From Flavobacteriales bacterium UBA7878 (lineage in GTDB: Bacteria; Bacteroidota; Bacteroidia; Flavobacteriales; Schleiferiaceae): a stretch of DNA of 64,000 nucleotides. Location of the stretch: positions 10,515-74,514 of the forward strand of contig DLRW01000022.1 in the NCBI GenBank assembly GCA_002501205.1. The letters run 5' to 3'. This document shows positions 42,957 to 52,115 of the stretch, one piece after another. Each line of letters opens with the position of its first letter. Positions within the stretch are counted from its first letter, which is position 1. Under the pieces are notes generated by a model. That model searched no databases, was not told where the DNA came from, and was given only the letters and a program-made list of their open reading frames with translations. The translations under genes were made by a program, and so were the position numbers.

Positions 42957-45179
42957 TTAGTGGGCTACAACAACTTTAAAGCTGTTAGAAGCTCCGGTTT
43001 TAGTTTCGATAGTGTTTAACACGTAAACACCGTTCACCAAATTGGCCACATTTACTTCGTGTTGAGTAGCGGCATCATTGCTGCTTAAGATCACACGACC
43101 ATTGAGGTCCATTAAACGGAATTCAATAGTTCCGTTAGCGCTCTCAATGTTGAAGATGCTGCGGGCTGGGTTAGGGTAGATAGCCACTTCTGCAGTAGCT
43201 ACTTCTTCGATGCTCACATTGGTAGGAACACTACATCCATTAGTGTCTAATGGAGTGCTCAAGTTCACAATGTCGAAGTTATTACGAGGCATCAATTTGT
43301 AGTTACCGAAGCTGTACCAAAGGATACCGTGCATAGCATCCATATCCATGCTGGTGTTGGTGATTACGGCAGGTACCTGAAGAGTTCCGTCATTGCTTAC
43401 GTAGTTAGAGTCAGCAATCAAAGAAACGTAAAGGCTGGAGTTAGCACTGGTACTGCTCTGACGACCGGCAATTACGCGAGAAGATTGGCTGCTTCCGAAA
43501 GTAGGATCGGTAGCTACGCGGTACTCGGCGAATCCTGCATTAGCATCAGTAATGTAGATTTTACCACCATTAGGGTTTTGGTAAGATACCAACATGCCTT
43601 CGTACATCTCCATATTCAGGTTAGGATCTGAAGGATCGATAGCGATAGGCATAATGGTTTGGCTATTGTTCAAACCTACGTAGTTGTCTACGTTCAGGTA
43701 AGTAACACCGTAAGTTTCCTGGATGGTACCAGTTACTTGAATTTCTTGATCGCGGTAAACATTGTCTAAGTCCTGGTTAGGAATTAAAGCAATACCAGCG
43801 TAGATAGTGTCATTAGGGTCTTGTAAGTATACATACTCTAAGTCACAACCTTTACGAGCAGAAGTGATGAAACCACGTACTGTTACAGTTTGACCTACGA
43901 ATACGCTAGAACCGGTTCCGTTTCCACTAAACTGAAGATCGAAAATGCGTAAACCATTATCGCGAACTGCATAGTGGTTGAAGTTTGGATTAGCCTGGGC
44001 AGCAGGACTAGCCGGGAAAACTACCGCAGAACCGTCATTGTCTACCGCACGAATGTAATAACGTACTAAGGTGTTGTTCGCTTGAGCAGGAACATAGTAC
44101 TCATAAGTAGTTCCGCTGGCCAGGTTCATGTTTACCGGGCTGAAAGAACCAGTAGGAGTAGAACCATTAGCACTCCAGAATAATTGTACGGTATCGATAG
44201 TACCATCAGCATCAGAAATGTCGGCACTAATTAATACAGAATCGCTGCTAGTAGGGATTACTGGGAAGTGGAATACATTGGCAATAGCAGGAGCGCTGGC
44301 ACCTACTTCATAGTGAGTAGAGTCGAATGGGTTGATTTCATAACCACGACCAGTACCACCGGTACATCCGTTACCTGAGTGACGAACAATACCTTTTAAG
44401 GAAGAGTAGAAAGTACCTACGGAAGGAGCTACGAAAGAACCGGTTCCGTTAGAAGGAGAGTTAGGGTTAACGGTGCTGAAAGATGGAGTCTTCTGAGCTA
44501 AGAAGCGATCAGAAACGTTGATCACATTACCAGCAGCATCGGCTACGTTGAAGCTTACACGGTTTCCGCTGAAAGGAATTACCTGTACCACAGTTACGTT
44601 TTGCAATTCAACGAAGCTGTTTTGCCAGTACTCACCGCTCTGTACATTGTTTACACGCTGGGCATCGTTCAAGTCACCTAAAGGAAGGGTCTTAGGAACG
44701 AAGGCCGAGCTGGGTAAATCGCCAGAAGTAAGTAAGGTAACCGAGTTTACATCTAAAGTAGTTAACTGGGTGTTGTTTTCGTATTGCTCAACCACCGCGG
44801 TTACTTCTACTTTATCACCTTGGAATAAGGCAGTAAATCCTGGAATTGGCTGAAGGTTACCACTACCATCGGTATAAACACCCATCACTTCGATTCCACT
44901 TAATGAATCTACAACACCACCCATGGCAGTATCGATCATGTAAATGAAAGGACGGTTACCACCTTGTACTGAGCTGGAAGCTACTTCAGAAAGTCCACCA
45001 TCAGTAACAACGTGCGCACGGAAGCGAACGGTATCTCCCAAATAAACGGAAGTATCATTACAAGCAGCCAGGTCGATTACCTGGTTAATTTGCTGAATAG
45101 TAACCAGAGGGTAGCTCTGGGCACTTAAAAGGCTGGTCATGAAAAGACCTAAGAAGAGAGGAAGTAATTTTCTCATCAC
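42957..45179 (-). CDS. Secreted OB-fold-like protein with T9SS type A sorting domain
   Basis: A 740-residue exported protein: signal peptide (LLPLFLGLFMTSLLSAQ), an N-terminal OB-fold-like module (DTVRFRAHVVTDGGL, GDKVEVTAVVEQYENNTQLT), an Ig-like middle (DSVLISADISDADGTIDTVQLFW, LVRYYIRAVDNDGS), a second OB-like module (VGQTVTVRGFITSARKGCDLEYVYLQD, YRDQEIQVTGTIQETYGVTYLNVDNY) and a type A sorting tail (VAIYPNPARSIFNIES, ending FKVVVAH). Such OB modules accompany extracellular nucleases of the ExeM/NucH/YhcR type, and an EEP-fold enzyme is encoded two genes upstream. Followed by a strong terminator. No catalytic site of its own is seen. Confidence 0.85.
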   Translation of the reverse strand: MMRKLLPLFLGLFMTSLLSAQSYPLVTIQQINQVIDLAACNDTSVYLGDTVRFRAHVVTDGGLSEVASSSVQGGNRPFIYMIDTAMGGVVDSLSGIEVMGVYTDGSGNLQPIPGFTALFQGDKVEVTAVVEQYENNTQLTTLDVNSVTLLTSGDLPSSAFVPKTLPLGDLNDAQRVNNVQSGEYWQNSFVELQNVTVVQVIPFSGNRVSFNVADAAGNVINVSDRFLAQKTPSFSTVNPNSPSNGTGSFVAPSVGTFYSSLKGIVRHSGNGCTGGTGRGYEINPFDSTHYEVGASAPAIANVFHFPVIPTSSDSVLISADISDADGTIDTVQLFWSANGSTPTGSFSPVNMNLASGTTYEYYVPAQANNTLVRYYIRAVDNDGSAVVFPASPAAQANPNFNHYAVRDNGLRIFDLQFSGNGTGSSVFVGQTVTVRGFITSARKGCDLEYVYLQDPNDTIYAGIALIPNQDLDNVYRDQEIQVTGTIQETYGVTYLNVDNYVGLNNSQTIMPIAIDPSDPNLNMEMYEGMLVSYQNPNGGKIYITDANAGFAEYRVATDPTFGSSQSSRVIAGRQSSTSANSSLYVSLIADSNYVSNDGTLQVPAVITNTSMDMDAMHGILWYSFGNYKLMPRNNFDIVNLSTPLDTNGCSVPTNVSIEEVATAEVAIYPNPARSIFNIESANGTIEFRLMDLNGRVILSSNDAATQHEVNVANLVNGVYVLNTIETKTGASNSFKVVVAH

Positions 45180-45190
45180 TACTACATTGT

Positions 45191-47368
45191 TTACTTAATT
45201 ATCACAAATTTTCCGGTGAACTTTTCACCACTGTTTAAATCTTCAACCGAGAACATATAGAGGCCTCGACTAATAATTTGGCTTTCGATGGACAGTAAAT
45301 CCCAAGCATGCTCACCACCGCTAAAACGGTTTTCACCAGCATCTTCAGCACCGAAAGTGCGGAACCAGCGGGTATCGCTACCATCGTAATTTTCATCGTG
45401 ACGGATCTCGTCAATAAAGTCTCCCCCTGCGGTGTAAATACGGATTACACAGCGGGCCGGTAGATTGGCAAAAATGATTTTGCGGCTTTCTTCCTGGAAG
45501 TTGGATTTACCTTCCCAGGCGGCGCCATAATAATAAGGGTTGGGATATACGAAGGGTGCATCCGCTCCCATATCTTCATTGGGACCGGTTCCGGCGAAAG
45601 CCCGATTGTTATTGGCCAGGAAGGAGCTTTCCAGGGATTCAAGATTCCCTTCCGGGTTACCTTCATCAAAGGCTGTAACTGCCGTAGCATACTGCCAGCC
45701 ATTAGGAATATTGTCAATCACATAGCGATAGTGATAAGCAATAGTATCGTCATCAAAGTAATAAGGTTGAGCAAGCTTGATGCTGCCAAAGCCCGTTTCA
45801 TTGAAGAGGTTGTTTCCGGCCTTATCGTATTGGGCAATTAGGCTGAAGTCGCGTGCTAAATCCGGAACACCGGTAACATCAAAGCCTAATTTGGATAGGT
45901 ATAAACGATAGCCTTCAAAGTCTTCGCGATTGGAAATGGGGTCGATACTACGCTCGGCATTATCAGACCAGTAGATTTCAATTTGTCCGTCGCCTGGTTC
46001 AACGCGAGTATAAGGGATATTGGGAGGAGAGGGTAAAATGAAACGAGTGATTTCACCATCACCATCATTGTCTTCACCTGGATCTAAAAGGCCATTAAAG
46101 TTTTGATCTTCTCCATTAAAGGCTTGTTGAGCCCAACCGGCATTGGTAATTAAATTGGCGCGCTGCACCTCATTATTGTCGGTATTGGGATTGCCATCCT
46201 CATTTTTCTTCGCGAATACATAAGCGAAGGATACCTCAATTACATCGCCGGGAGCAAAGCTGCTAAAAGGACCCGCCGCCAATAAATCTGAACGGTTACC
46301 CGAAGCATTTAATTCGGCCTGGAAATTCCGACCATTACAACCTGGATCGTTGGGATTACTCCAACAAGGACTTTGGTTTAAGCCTTGGGTCATTTTTTGG
46401 TAGCGATCATTCTCAGTGGTTGGGAAGGCGAAATCTGCACTAAAATCATTGAAAGCCCAGGCATTGTAATTCACCAGGAACTGATCTAATTCCCAAGCTC
46501 CATTGAGAGGATTGTAATTGGAGTCGAGATCCGGATGGTGGAAACCTTCTTTATCCGTGGCTCCTAAAAATTTCTGACCGACATAGCTTTCGGTAAAACC
46601 GGGATCTCCATCTGCATCAAAGCAATAAGCCAGATGCAGGCTGTCCATAAATCCATTACCCCCGCGATTGTAAAATGCTGATCCACCGGCACCGGCAGGA
46701 GTAATGTTTACATTTCGCACTACGGTATTATTCCAAAGTGCGGTATAAACATCATCATAGGTGTTTTGTCCTTCATTGTAGAAACGCAGATTGACGATCA
46801 CCATAAAGTCGGTGAAATTGTAGTTCCAGTTATAGGTTTCCATTTCCACGCGCACTCCCATAGGGCGGGTATGGTTGTTAATGGGAATTTGAGTTCCGGG
46901 CACTACAATGCTTTTATCGCTGAAAGTGGCTACATAATCTTGATGGGAAATTGCGAAAGGATCGAAATAACGGCTATCAAAAAGGCTACTGCGCTCTTGT
47001 AAGTTTCGGGCATTTCCGGTGATGGAAGTATCTACGTGAAATTCGAATCCACCACGACCCGGGGCATATCCTTGAGGGGCGTCATAGGCGGAAGTAGATA
47101 CTACAATCTGACCACCATTTTCTTTACCGCCAATCCAAATTCCGCCTTCAAAAAGGTGTTCTACACCCGAACCAGCAGGGTATTCCGCACTGGGGTTTCC
47201 GGTACCATCGCGGTATCCGCGGAATGCATTACCAAAAGTCCCCAGGTTGGTTACGTTTAAACGCACATTACTGGCATTTGTGGTTTTCTCTTGATAGCTC
47301 TGGGCCATCAGGCTGTAGCCTGAAAAAATCAGACTAAATAGAATTCCGATACGAAGAATCTGCTTCAT
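45191..47368 (-). CDS. Large secreted protein with T9SS-like C-terminus
   Basis: A 725-residue exported protein with signal peptide (LRIGILFSLIFSGYSLMAQ). The long N-terminal region is beta-rich (LGTFGNAFRGY, FEGGIWIGGKENGG, NWNYNFTDFMVIVNLRFYNEG). A calcium-binding type loop, DQNFNGLLDPGEDNDGDGE, lies near residue 430. An FN3-like module follows (VEPGDGQIEIYWSDNAE). The C-terminus (FVYPNPYYYG, then IFANLPARCVIRIYTAGGD, ending GKFVIIK) matches the FlgD/T9SS type A style of sorting tail. Enzymatic function not recognised. Its start overlaps the stop of the EEP gene by 4 bp. Confidence 0.82.
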   Translation of the reverse strand: MKQILRIGILFSLIFSGYSLMAQSYQEKTTNASNVRLNVTNLGTFGNAFRGYRDGTGNPSAEYPAGSGVEHLFEGGIWIGGKENGGQIVVSTSAYDAPQGYAPGRGGFEFHVDTSITGNARNLQERSSLFDSRYFDPFAISHQDYVATFSDKSIVVPGTQIPINNHTRPMGVRVEMETYNWNYNFTDFMVIVNLRFYNEGQNTYDDVYTALWNNTVVRNVNITPAGAGGSAFYNRGGNGFMDSLHLAYCFDADGDPGFTESYVGQKFLGATDKEGFHHPDLDSNYNPLNGAWELDQFLVNYNAWAFNDFSADFAFPTTENDRYQKMTQGLNQSPCWSNPNDPGCNGRNFQAELNASGNRSDLLAAGPFSSFAPGDVIEVSFAYVFAKKNEDGNPNTDNNEVQRANLITNAGWAQQAFNGEDQNFNGLLDPGEDNDGDGEITRFILPSPPNIPYTRVEPGDGQIEIYWSDNAERSIDPISNREDFEGYRLYLSKLGFDVTGVPDLARDFSLIAQYDKAGNNLFNETGFGSIKLAQPYYFDDDTIAYHYRYVIDNIPNGWQYATAVTAFDEGNPEGNLESLESSFLANNNRAFAGTGPNEDMGADAPFVYPNPYYYGAAWEGKSNFQEESRKIIFANLPARCVIRIYTAGGDFIDEIRHDENYDGSDTRWFRTFGAEDAGENRFSGGEHAWDLLSIESQIISRGLYMFSVEDLNSGEKFTGKFVIIK

Positions 47369-48663
47369 CGTTTAATCACTTTGCGGGTTTCCAGAATTTC
47401 AGCACCATCTGAAACCTGGATTAAATAAATACCATTCTGCCAGGCACTGCAATCGATGCTTAAGCGGGCTTGCGCTTCGCTATTCCAGCTGCCAATCATT
47501 TGTCCGTTTATGCTCAAAACTTTTACCTGAACCGGCTTTTTAGCCATCAGGCCACTAAAGTTAATGACTAATTGATTTTCAATAGGATTAGCGAAAGTCC
47601 AGGCTCTGCGGGCCTTCTCAATTGGGCTTAAGCCAATGCCGGAAACGGTGGCTTCCAATTCCAATTCCACGGGTAGGTGATCGCTGAAATTGTATAGAGC
47701 CGAAGCCACGGTAGTGTTTACAGAAACATTGTTGTTAGTACTTAAGCTTCCTCCGCAGCAGCTGCTTCCATCTTGACCCACCGCACGGTAGTCGATGAAA
47801 TCCAAGCCATCACTGTTATTTTCGATAGCATCCGAAATGAGGATGAAGTCAAATCGATCATCCATACCGCCGCCACTAAAACAACCACTGCTGCTGGCAT
47901 GGGTGCTTTGGGTATGATAAGCGGCAAAGTTGCTATTGTTGTTCCAGCTTCCTAATTGATTTTCGGGATCATTAAAGCTGATTGCAGGATTGCCACTGTA
48001 ATTTATAAGATTTTGGAAGGCAGCTTGGTTAGCACTGTATATATTAAGGTCGCCGGCAAAAAGTACATTATCATCCGGTACATTCTGATCGATATAGTCC
48101 ATTACCGCGGCGGTAGCGCGAGCACGCTCAGCGGCATTTGCACTGCTGTTTCCGGCTTTTAAATGGGCTACGCCAATAGTGAAGAAGACAGTATCGACTC
48201 CTGCCGATCCTAAACCGGCATCTTTAACATAGAGGCGGTAGAAATCAATCACCCGAACCAGCGGACTTTGATTGATGTCGAGATTGATAGAGTTCTGTGA
48301 GGCTAAAACCAGCTTCTCCTTATTATAGAAGAGCATATTTACCAAGCCACTGGAGCTATTATTGCTACTGCCGGCACGATCGTAATGACTTATGCCATTC
48401 ACATTAAAAATGTCGCTAAGCATTACCAGTGGATTTACCGGATTATTTCCCAGTTCATTCACTACCATAACATCGGGAGCGAGGTAAGAGACGATGGTTT
48501 GTAAATCAGCATCTCGCTGAGCGGCGGTACGACTGTGGTTACAGGGTGCTGAACCCGTTTTGTAATACATTAAATTGTACGAAACCACTTTTATAGTTTC
48601 TGTTTGGGCCTGGGCCTGCAGAGCTAAACTGCAAAGAATGAGACCGATATAGCTTCTAAACAT
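47365..48663 (-). CDS. Secreted endonuclease/exonuclease/phosphatase (EEP) family protein with T9SS tail
   Basis: A 432-residue exported enzyme. Signal peptide residues 1-20. The EEP catalytic series is visible: VVSYNL (25-30), VVNELG (67-72, the metal-binding Glu), HLKAG (167-171), GDLNIY (204-209, catalytic Asp/Asn), DRFDFIL (269-275) and SDHLP (327-331, catalytic His). The tail (355-432) is a type A sorting domain ending EILETRKVIKR. The family includes DNase I-like nucleases and inositol or sphingomyelin phosphatases; substrate is undecided. It is the first gene of the exported run. Candidate promoters on the minus strand upstream are TAACTTCG (48681-48688) and TACCTTTT (48690-48697). Confidence 0.9.
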   Translation of the reverse strand: MFRSYIGLILCSLALQAQAQTETIKVVSYNLMYYKTGSAPCNHSRTAAQRDADLQTIVSYLAPDVMVVNELGNNPVNPLVMLSDIFNVNGISHYDRAGSSNNSSSGLVNMLFYNKEKLVLASQNSINLDINQSPLVRVIDFYRLYVKDAGLGSAGVDTVFFTIGVAHLKAGNSSANAAERARATAAVMDYIDQNVPDDNVLFAGDLNIYSANQAAFQNLINYSGNPAISFNDPENQLGSWNNNSNFAAYHTQSTHASSSGCFSGGGMDDRFDFILISDAIENNSDGLDFIDYRAVGQDGSSCCGGSLSTNNNVSVNTTVASALYNFSDHLPVELELEATVSGIGLSPIEKARRAWTFANPIENQLVINFSGLMAKKPVQVKVLSINGQMIGSWNSEAQARLSIDCSAWQNGIYLIQVSDGAEILETRKVIKR

Positions 48664-48843
48664 ACCTACCGATTGGGGCGCGAAGTTACAAAAGGTATTG
48701 TAGCGAATGTTAAGGGAATCTTACCTTGTGCGAATAGCATTAATATCCTCTCAATAGGCTTCCTTTAGGATCAATGATGAGGGCTTTAAATGATTGTTGC
48801 TTAGATCGTTGTGTCATAGGGCTGCCTCATTGAGATCTTTGGA

Positions 48844-49563
48844 TCAGAGATAGATATAACTTAGTCCTGCTGTGATAGTGCCGAGGTAGCTCGCTTGGTT
48901 CAGATTTGATAAAAGTCCGTTGGTGCTAATGATAAGACCCAGGTACGCTTGCTCATTGAGCTTGAAGTGCCATCTAAGGCTTGCTTCGAGTATTAGATCT
49001 ACATATTTACTGTAAAGAACTTGGTTAAGCTGTTGCTCAATTTTTTCGTTGCTAATGTGTGTAAATTTCTGTTTAAGAAATACGGGCATCGCAAGATGGA
49101 AATCGATTCCGAAACTAAGCTTACTGCGCTCTCCAGGTTTGTAAGGTACTAGTGCTCCATACCTCAAGCCATAGGCCAGGTCGAGGTTTAGCTGTTGCAT
49201 TTCAGTAAGGATACTTGTATGCACAGCAATGTTGGAGACATACCCATAATTATTGGCCATATAATCTTCGAGCCTAAAAGCAAAACTGGAATTCTGATAG
49301 CCTCTATATTGACTAGCCAAACTATATGCATGGTATAAGGGCCTGGGAGTTTTAACCTTTTTGTAGTGAGTCCAAGCAAGCTGTGAATTGAAAATGGGAA
49401 TATGGTTGTTCTTGTTTTGAGGGGGATTTATCCGTGATTCCAAAGGGTATTTCTGTAGGCTCCCTAAGCTTAGGCTAAGCTCATGAAACTTGGTTTGGCT
49501 CCATAGGGGATTAGAAAGGCAAAGGCTGATCAATCCTAAACTGGCTAAGGTTTTTAAGGACAT
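48844..49563 (-). CDS. Predicted outer-membrane beta-barrel protein
   Basis: A 239-residue protein: signal peptide (LASLGLISLCLSNPLWSQ) and amphipathic strands (HELSLSLGSLQKYPL, NLDLAYGLRYGALVPY, LSFGIDFHLAMPVFL), ending in GTITAGLSYIYL with the terminal aromatic/Leu of barrel proteins. No family recognised. It is monocistronic, with 180 bp of noncoding DNA before the EEP gene and 86 bp behind the AsmA gene. Confidence 0.7.
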   Translation of the reverse strand: MSLKTLASLGLISLCLSNPLWSQTKFHELSLSLGSLQKYPLESRINPPQNKNNHIPIFNSQLAWTHYKKVKTPRPLYHAYSLASQYRGYQNSSFAFRLEDYMANNYGYVSNIAVHTSILTEMQQLNLDLAYGLRYGALVPYKPGERSKLSFGIDFHLAMPVFLKQKFTHISNEKIEQQLNQVLYSKYVDLILEASLRWHFKLNEQAYLGLIISTNGLLSNLNQASYLGTITAGLSYIYL

Positions 49564-49649
49564 TTCAGGTTTAGGCTTTTGTTTACAGATTCATAATATT
49601 GAAAAGGTGGGGCATCACAAGGAAAGACAAATTCCCATGAATTTAGTGT

Positions 49650-52073
49650 TTAGCCCTCGTCCCATTCAAACTGAAGACCGGTTTCCTTTTTCTTTTTCTC
49701 TTCTTTTTTCTTGAAGAGCCCTTTAATCTCCTTGCCTTGTTCTCTCAAGCTTTCCTTTACTGAGCTGCTCATGGCTTCGCCATCAATCCCGATTTGAGGA
49801 TTGTCTACCGTGCCGCTAATGCGAATGGGTATACGGTGATCGTCATCGCGCTTGGATACGGATAAGTGCTCTTCAAACTCTTTGTTGCCAGAAGTTTTGT
49901 CGCGCTTTGCAAAAAGCACATCGCCTAATCGCATGGTGATGATGTACTCAATTTCATTTTCGAAATTATGGGTGCCACTTAAGTTCAAATTCAAAACATT
50001 ACTAGCTATAGCCATATCCGGAATACGAATCTCTCCATTGGCAATAGTAATGGTGTTCTTAAGGGTATTAAAGCTTACGTCTTTTAATTCGTCTACTTCC
50101 GCAAAACGAGAGAGCGCTTGCAAGGGCTCGTAATTTCGAAGATGCCCTTGATCAATTTGCATCTCACTGAGTACCTCCAAGCCATTAGGATCCAATTGTA
50201 AATCCGGGCTAATGGGTGCTTCAATCTTGGCCTCCAAACTAAGTCGGCCTTCAAGGTTGTCGGCAGTAATGGTTTCCTGACTAAAGTTATCAAAGCTTTT
50301 AAATACGGAGGCTACTAGAACATTAGTAGCTTTTAATTCGGCTTGGAAGTGGAAGCTGGAATCTTCCGGGGTGCGTAGTACAAATTTTCCTTGGTAGCGA
50401 CCTTCATCCGCCAGGAGCGAAATCCCTTCACCGCTAATCGCCCGATGATTGATGAATACCTGGCCTTTTAATTCTTTGGCATCGAAGTTTCGGAATTTGA
50501 ACTCATGCAGATGAACCTGAGTGCGAAGGTCCAGGCGTTTTTTCCAATCTAAACTTAAGCTGTCGTCCTCCGAGCTGCTGCTCTCCGAAAGGAAATCTTG
50601 CAGGTTAAAATGTTGCGATACAATTAAGGCTTCTGCGCCTAGAGTGGTGAGGCTGTCGCTGATAAAACGTAGGGGTCGGATTAGGCGTCCCTTTAAGCTG
50701 AGGTCGCTGTCTCCATGTTTGATAAGGAGCGTGTCGATCTGCAGGTTTTGCTTTAAGAAACTGCCACTGCCTAGTTTCGATTCGAAGGCGAAGTTTTCGC
50801 CGATCTCCATTTCCAGTTTTTCCCAATCAATGTTGCCGTCAATTTTAGCTTTGGCTAGAGCAATGCCTCTCAGTGAGTTCCAATCGGGGAAACTACCGTC
50901 AATGTTTAAGTCCACCTTACAGTGCCCGGATTTCATTTGCCAATCTTCAGGTAGAAGCTTGGTCCAAAAATCCTGGTCTTCATCAATGCTAATATTCAGC
51001 TTAAGCTGAGGTTCTAAGATTTGACGAATAGTACCTCTAATTTGCACCTGATCCGAGAAACTTTTTAATTCTCGGATTTCCAGACGATCAAAAGCACCTT
51101 GACGATAGTACTCCAATTGAGCCTCCAAATCTGCAAATTGAAAATCTCCACTTTCGATATTGAGACCTTTTAAATGTGCAAATACCTCAGTGCGTAAATC
51201 CGTGTTTTCACGAATGATGAATTGGGCCTTTACTGCGGCTTTACCTTCTAGATCGAGATTTTCTGGCCACTCCATATTAAGGATGGCGTAGATATTTTTG
51301 ATTTGCTGGAGATCTAGCTCTTGATGTTCCAGGCTAAACACAGAAGCTGAGCCGGTTTTTAAGGAGGCTTTCAGATTTTCGATAGTGGCCAATTGTAGTT
51401 GACTGGCTACTAATTCCAATTCTTTTCCGCCTTTAAGGCTGAAAACACCATCTACGATGATGGGATTTTGCAGATAGTACTCCTTGCCTGATTTAAAGCT
51501 TTCGGCCTGCGACTGTATTTGTAAATCCAGATTCCAGTCTGATCCGCCAAAGCGACCGGCAGCCAATAGGTCGCTAATAAAACCTTTCAGCGATGATTCT
51601 TCATCTTGATATCGGTAGCGAATATTCTTGAGCTTGATCGACTCCAGTTTTATTGCTGCCTGAGAGTCGCCGGAACCTTCCTTAAAGATAGACCAGTTGT
51701 TAAGGGCTCCGTTTTTAACCAGGTTTAACTGACCATTCTCCAGACTAATGCTGCTAATCGGGATCTCCGAATCGAACATATCCCAAACCCGAAACTCCAC
51801 AAAAAGATCTTCGGCATAAAACAGGGTGTCGCTTAAATCGCGACTACCGGCGGTATGAACTGCTTGCAGCCGAATTGCAGCTTTAGGAAATTTACGCAGG
51901 GAAATACCGGCCTCTTTTACCTGAATTTCTGTTTCCAGATTTTCATTGAGGCTGGCAAATACCAAATCCCGGATTTGATCCTGACGGAAATAGAGTAGGG
52001 CAAATGTTAATCCAAAGATGAGCAGGAAAATTCCTGTTATCCAAGCAAATATTCTGAGGATCCGTTTGAACAT
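49650..52073 (-). CDS. AsmA family protein
   Basis: An 807-residue protein with one N-terminal transmembrane helix (about residues 8-28, IFAWITGIFLLIFGLTFALLYF), then a long repeated beta structure of the AsmA/TamB bridge-protein type (QVKEAGISLRKFPKAAIRLQAVHTAG, EFRVWDMFDSEIPISSISLENGQLNLV) and an AsmA-like C-terminal region near residues 600-740 (LSGTHNFENEIEYIITMRLGDVLF). The tail is Lys/Glu rich. Such proteins are thought to move phospholipids across the periplasm and influence outer-membrane assembly. It lies 42 bp downstream of the pseudouridine synthase gene; a 14-bp palindrome AAAGATGCATCTTT sits in the gap at 52101-52114. Confidence 0.88.
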   Translation of the reverse strand: MFKRILRIFAWITGIFLLIFGLTFALLYFRQDQIRDLVFASLNENLETEIQVKEAGISLRKFPKAAIRLQAVHTAGSRDLSDTLFYAEDLFVEFRVWDMFDSEIPISSISLENGQLNLVKNGALNNWSIFKEGSGDSQAAIKLESIKLKNIRYRYQDEESSLKGFISDLLAAGRFGGSDWNLDLQIQSQAESFKSGKEYYLQNPIIVDGVFSLKGGKELELVASQLQLATIENLKASLKTGSASVFSLEHQELDLQQIKNIYAILNMEWPENLDLEGKAAVKAQFIIRENTDLRTEVFAHLKGLNIESGDFQFADLEAQLEYYRQGAFDRLEIRELKSFSDQVQIRGTIRQILEPQLKLNISIDEDQDFWTKLLPEDWQMKSGHCKVDLNIDGSFPDWNSLRGIALAKAKIDGNIDWEKLEMEIGENFAFESKLGSGSFLKQNLQIDTLLIKHGDSDLSLKGRLIRPLRFISDSLTTLGAEALIVSQHFNLQDFLSESSSSEDDSLSLDWKKRLDLRTQVHLHEFKFRNFDAKELKGQVFINHRAISGEGISLLADEGRYQGKFVLRTPEDSSFHFQAELKATNVLVASVFKSFDNFSQETITADNLEGRLSLEAKIEAPISPDLQLDPNGLEVLSEMQIDQGHLRNYEPLQALSRFAEVDELKDVSFNTLKNTITIANGEIRIPDMAIASNVLNLNLSGTHNFENEIEYIITMRLGDVLFAKRDKTSGNKEFEEHLSVSKRDDDHRIPIRISGTVDNPQIGIDGEAMSSSVKESLREQGKEIKGLFKKKEEKKKKETGLQFEWDEG

Positions 52074-52115
52074 ATACTTCTATGTCTAAAGCAGAACGTC
52101 AAAGATGCATCTTTA

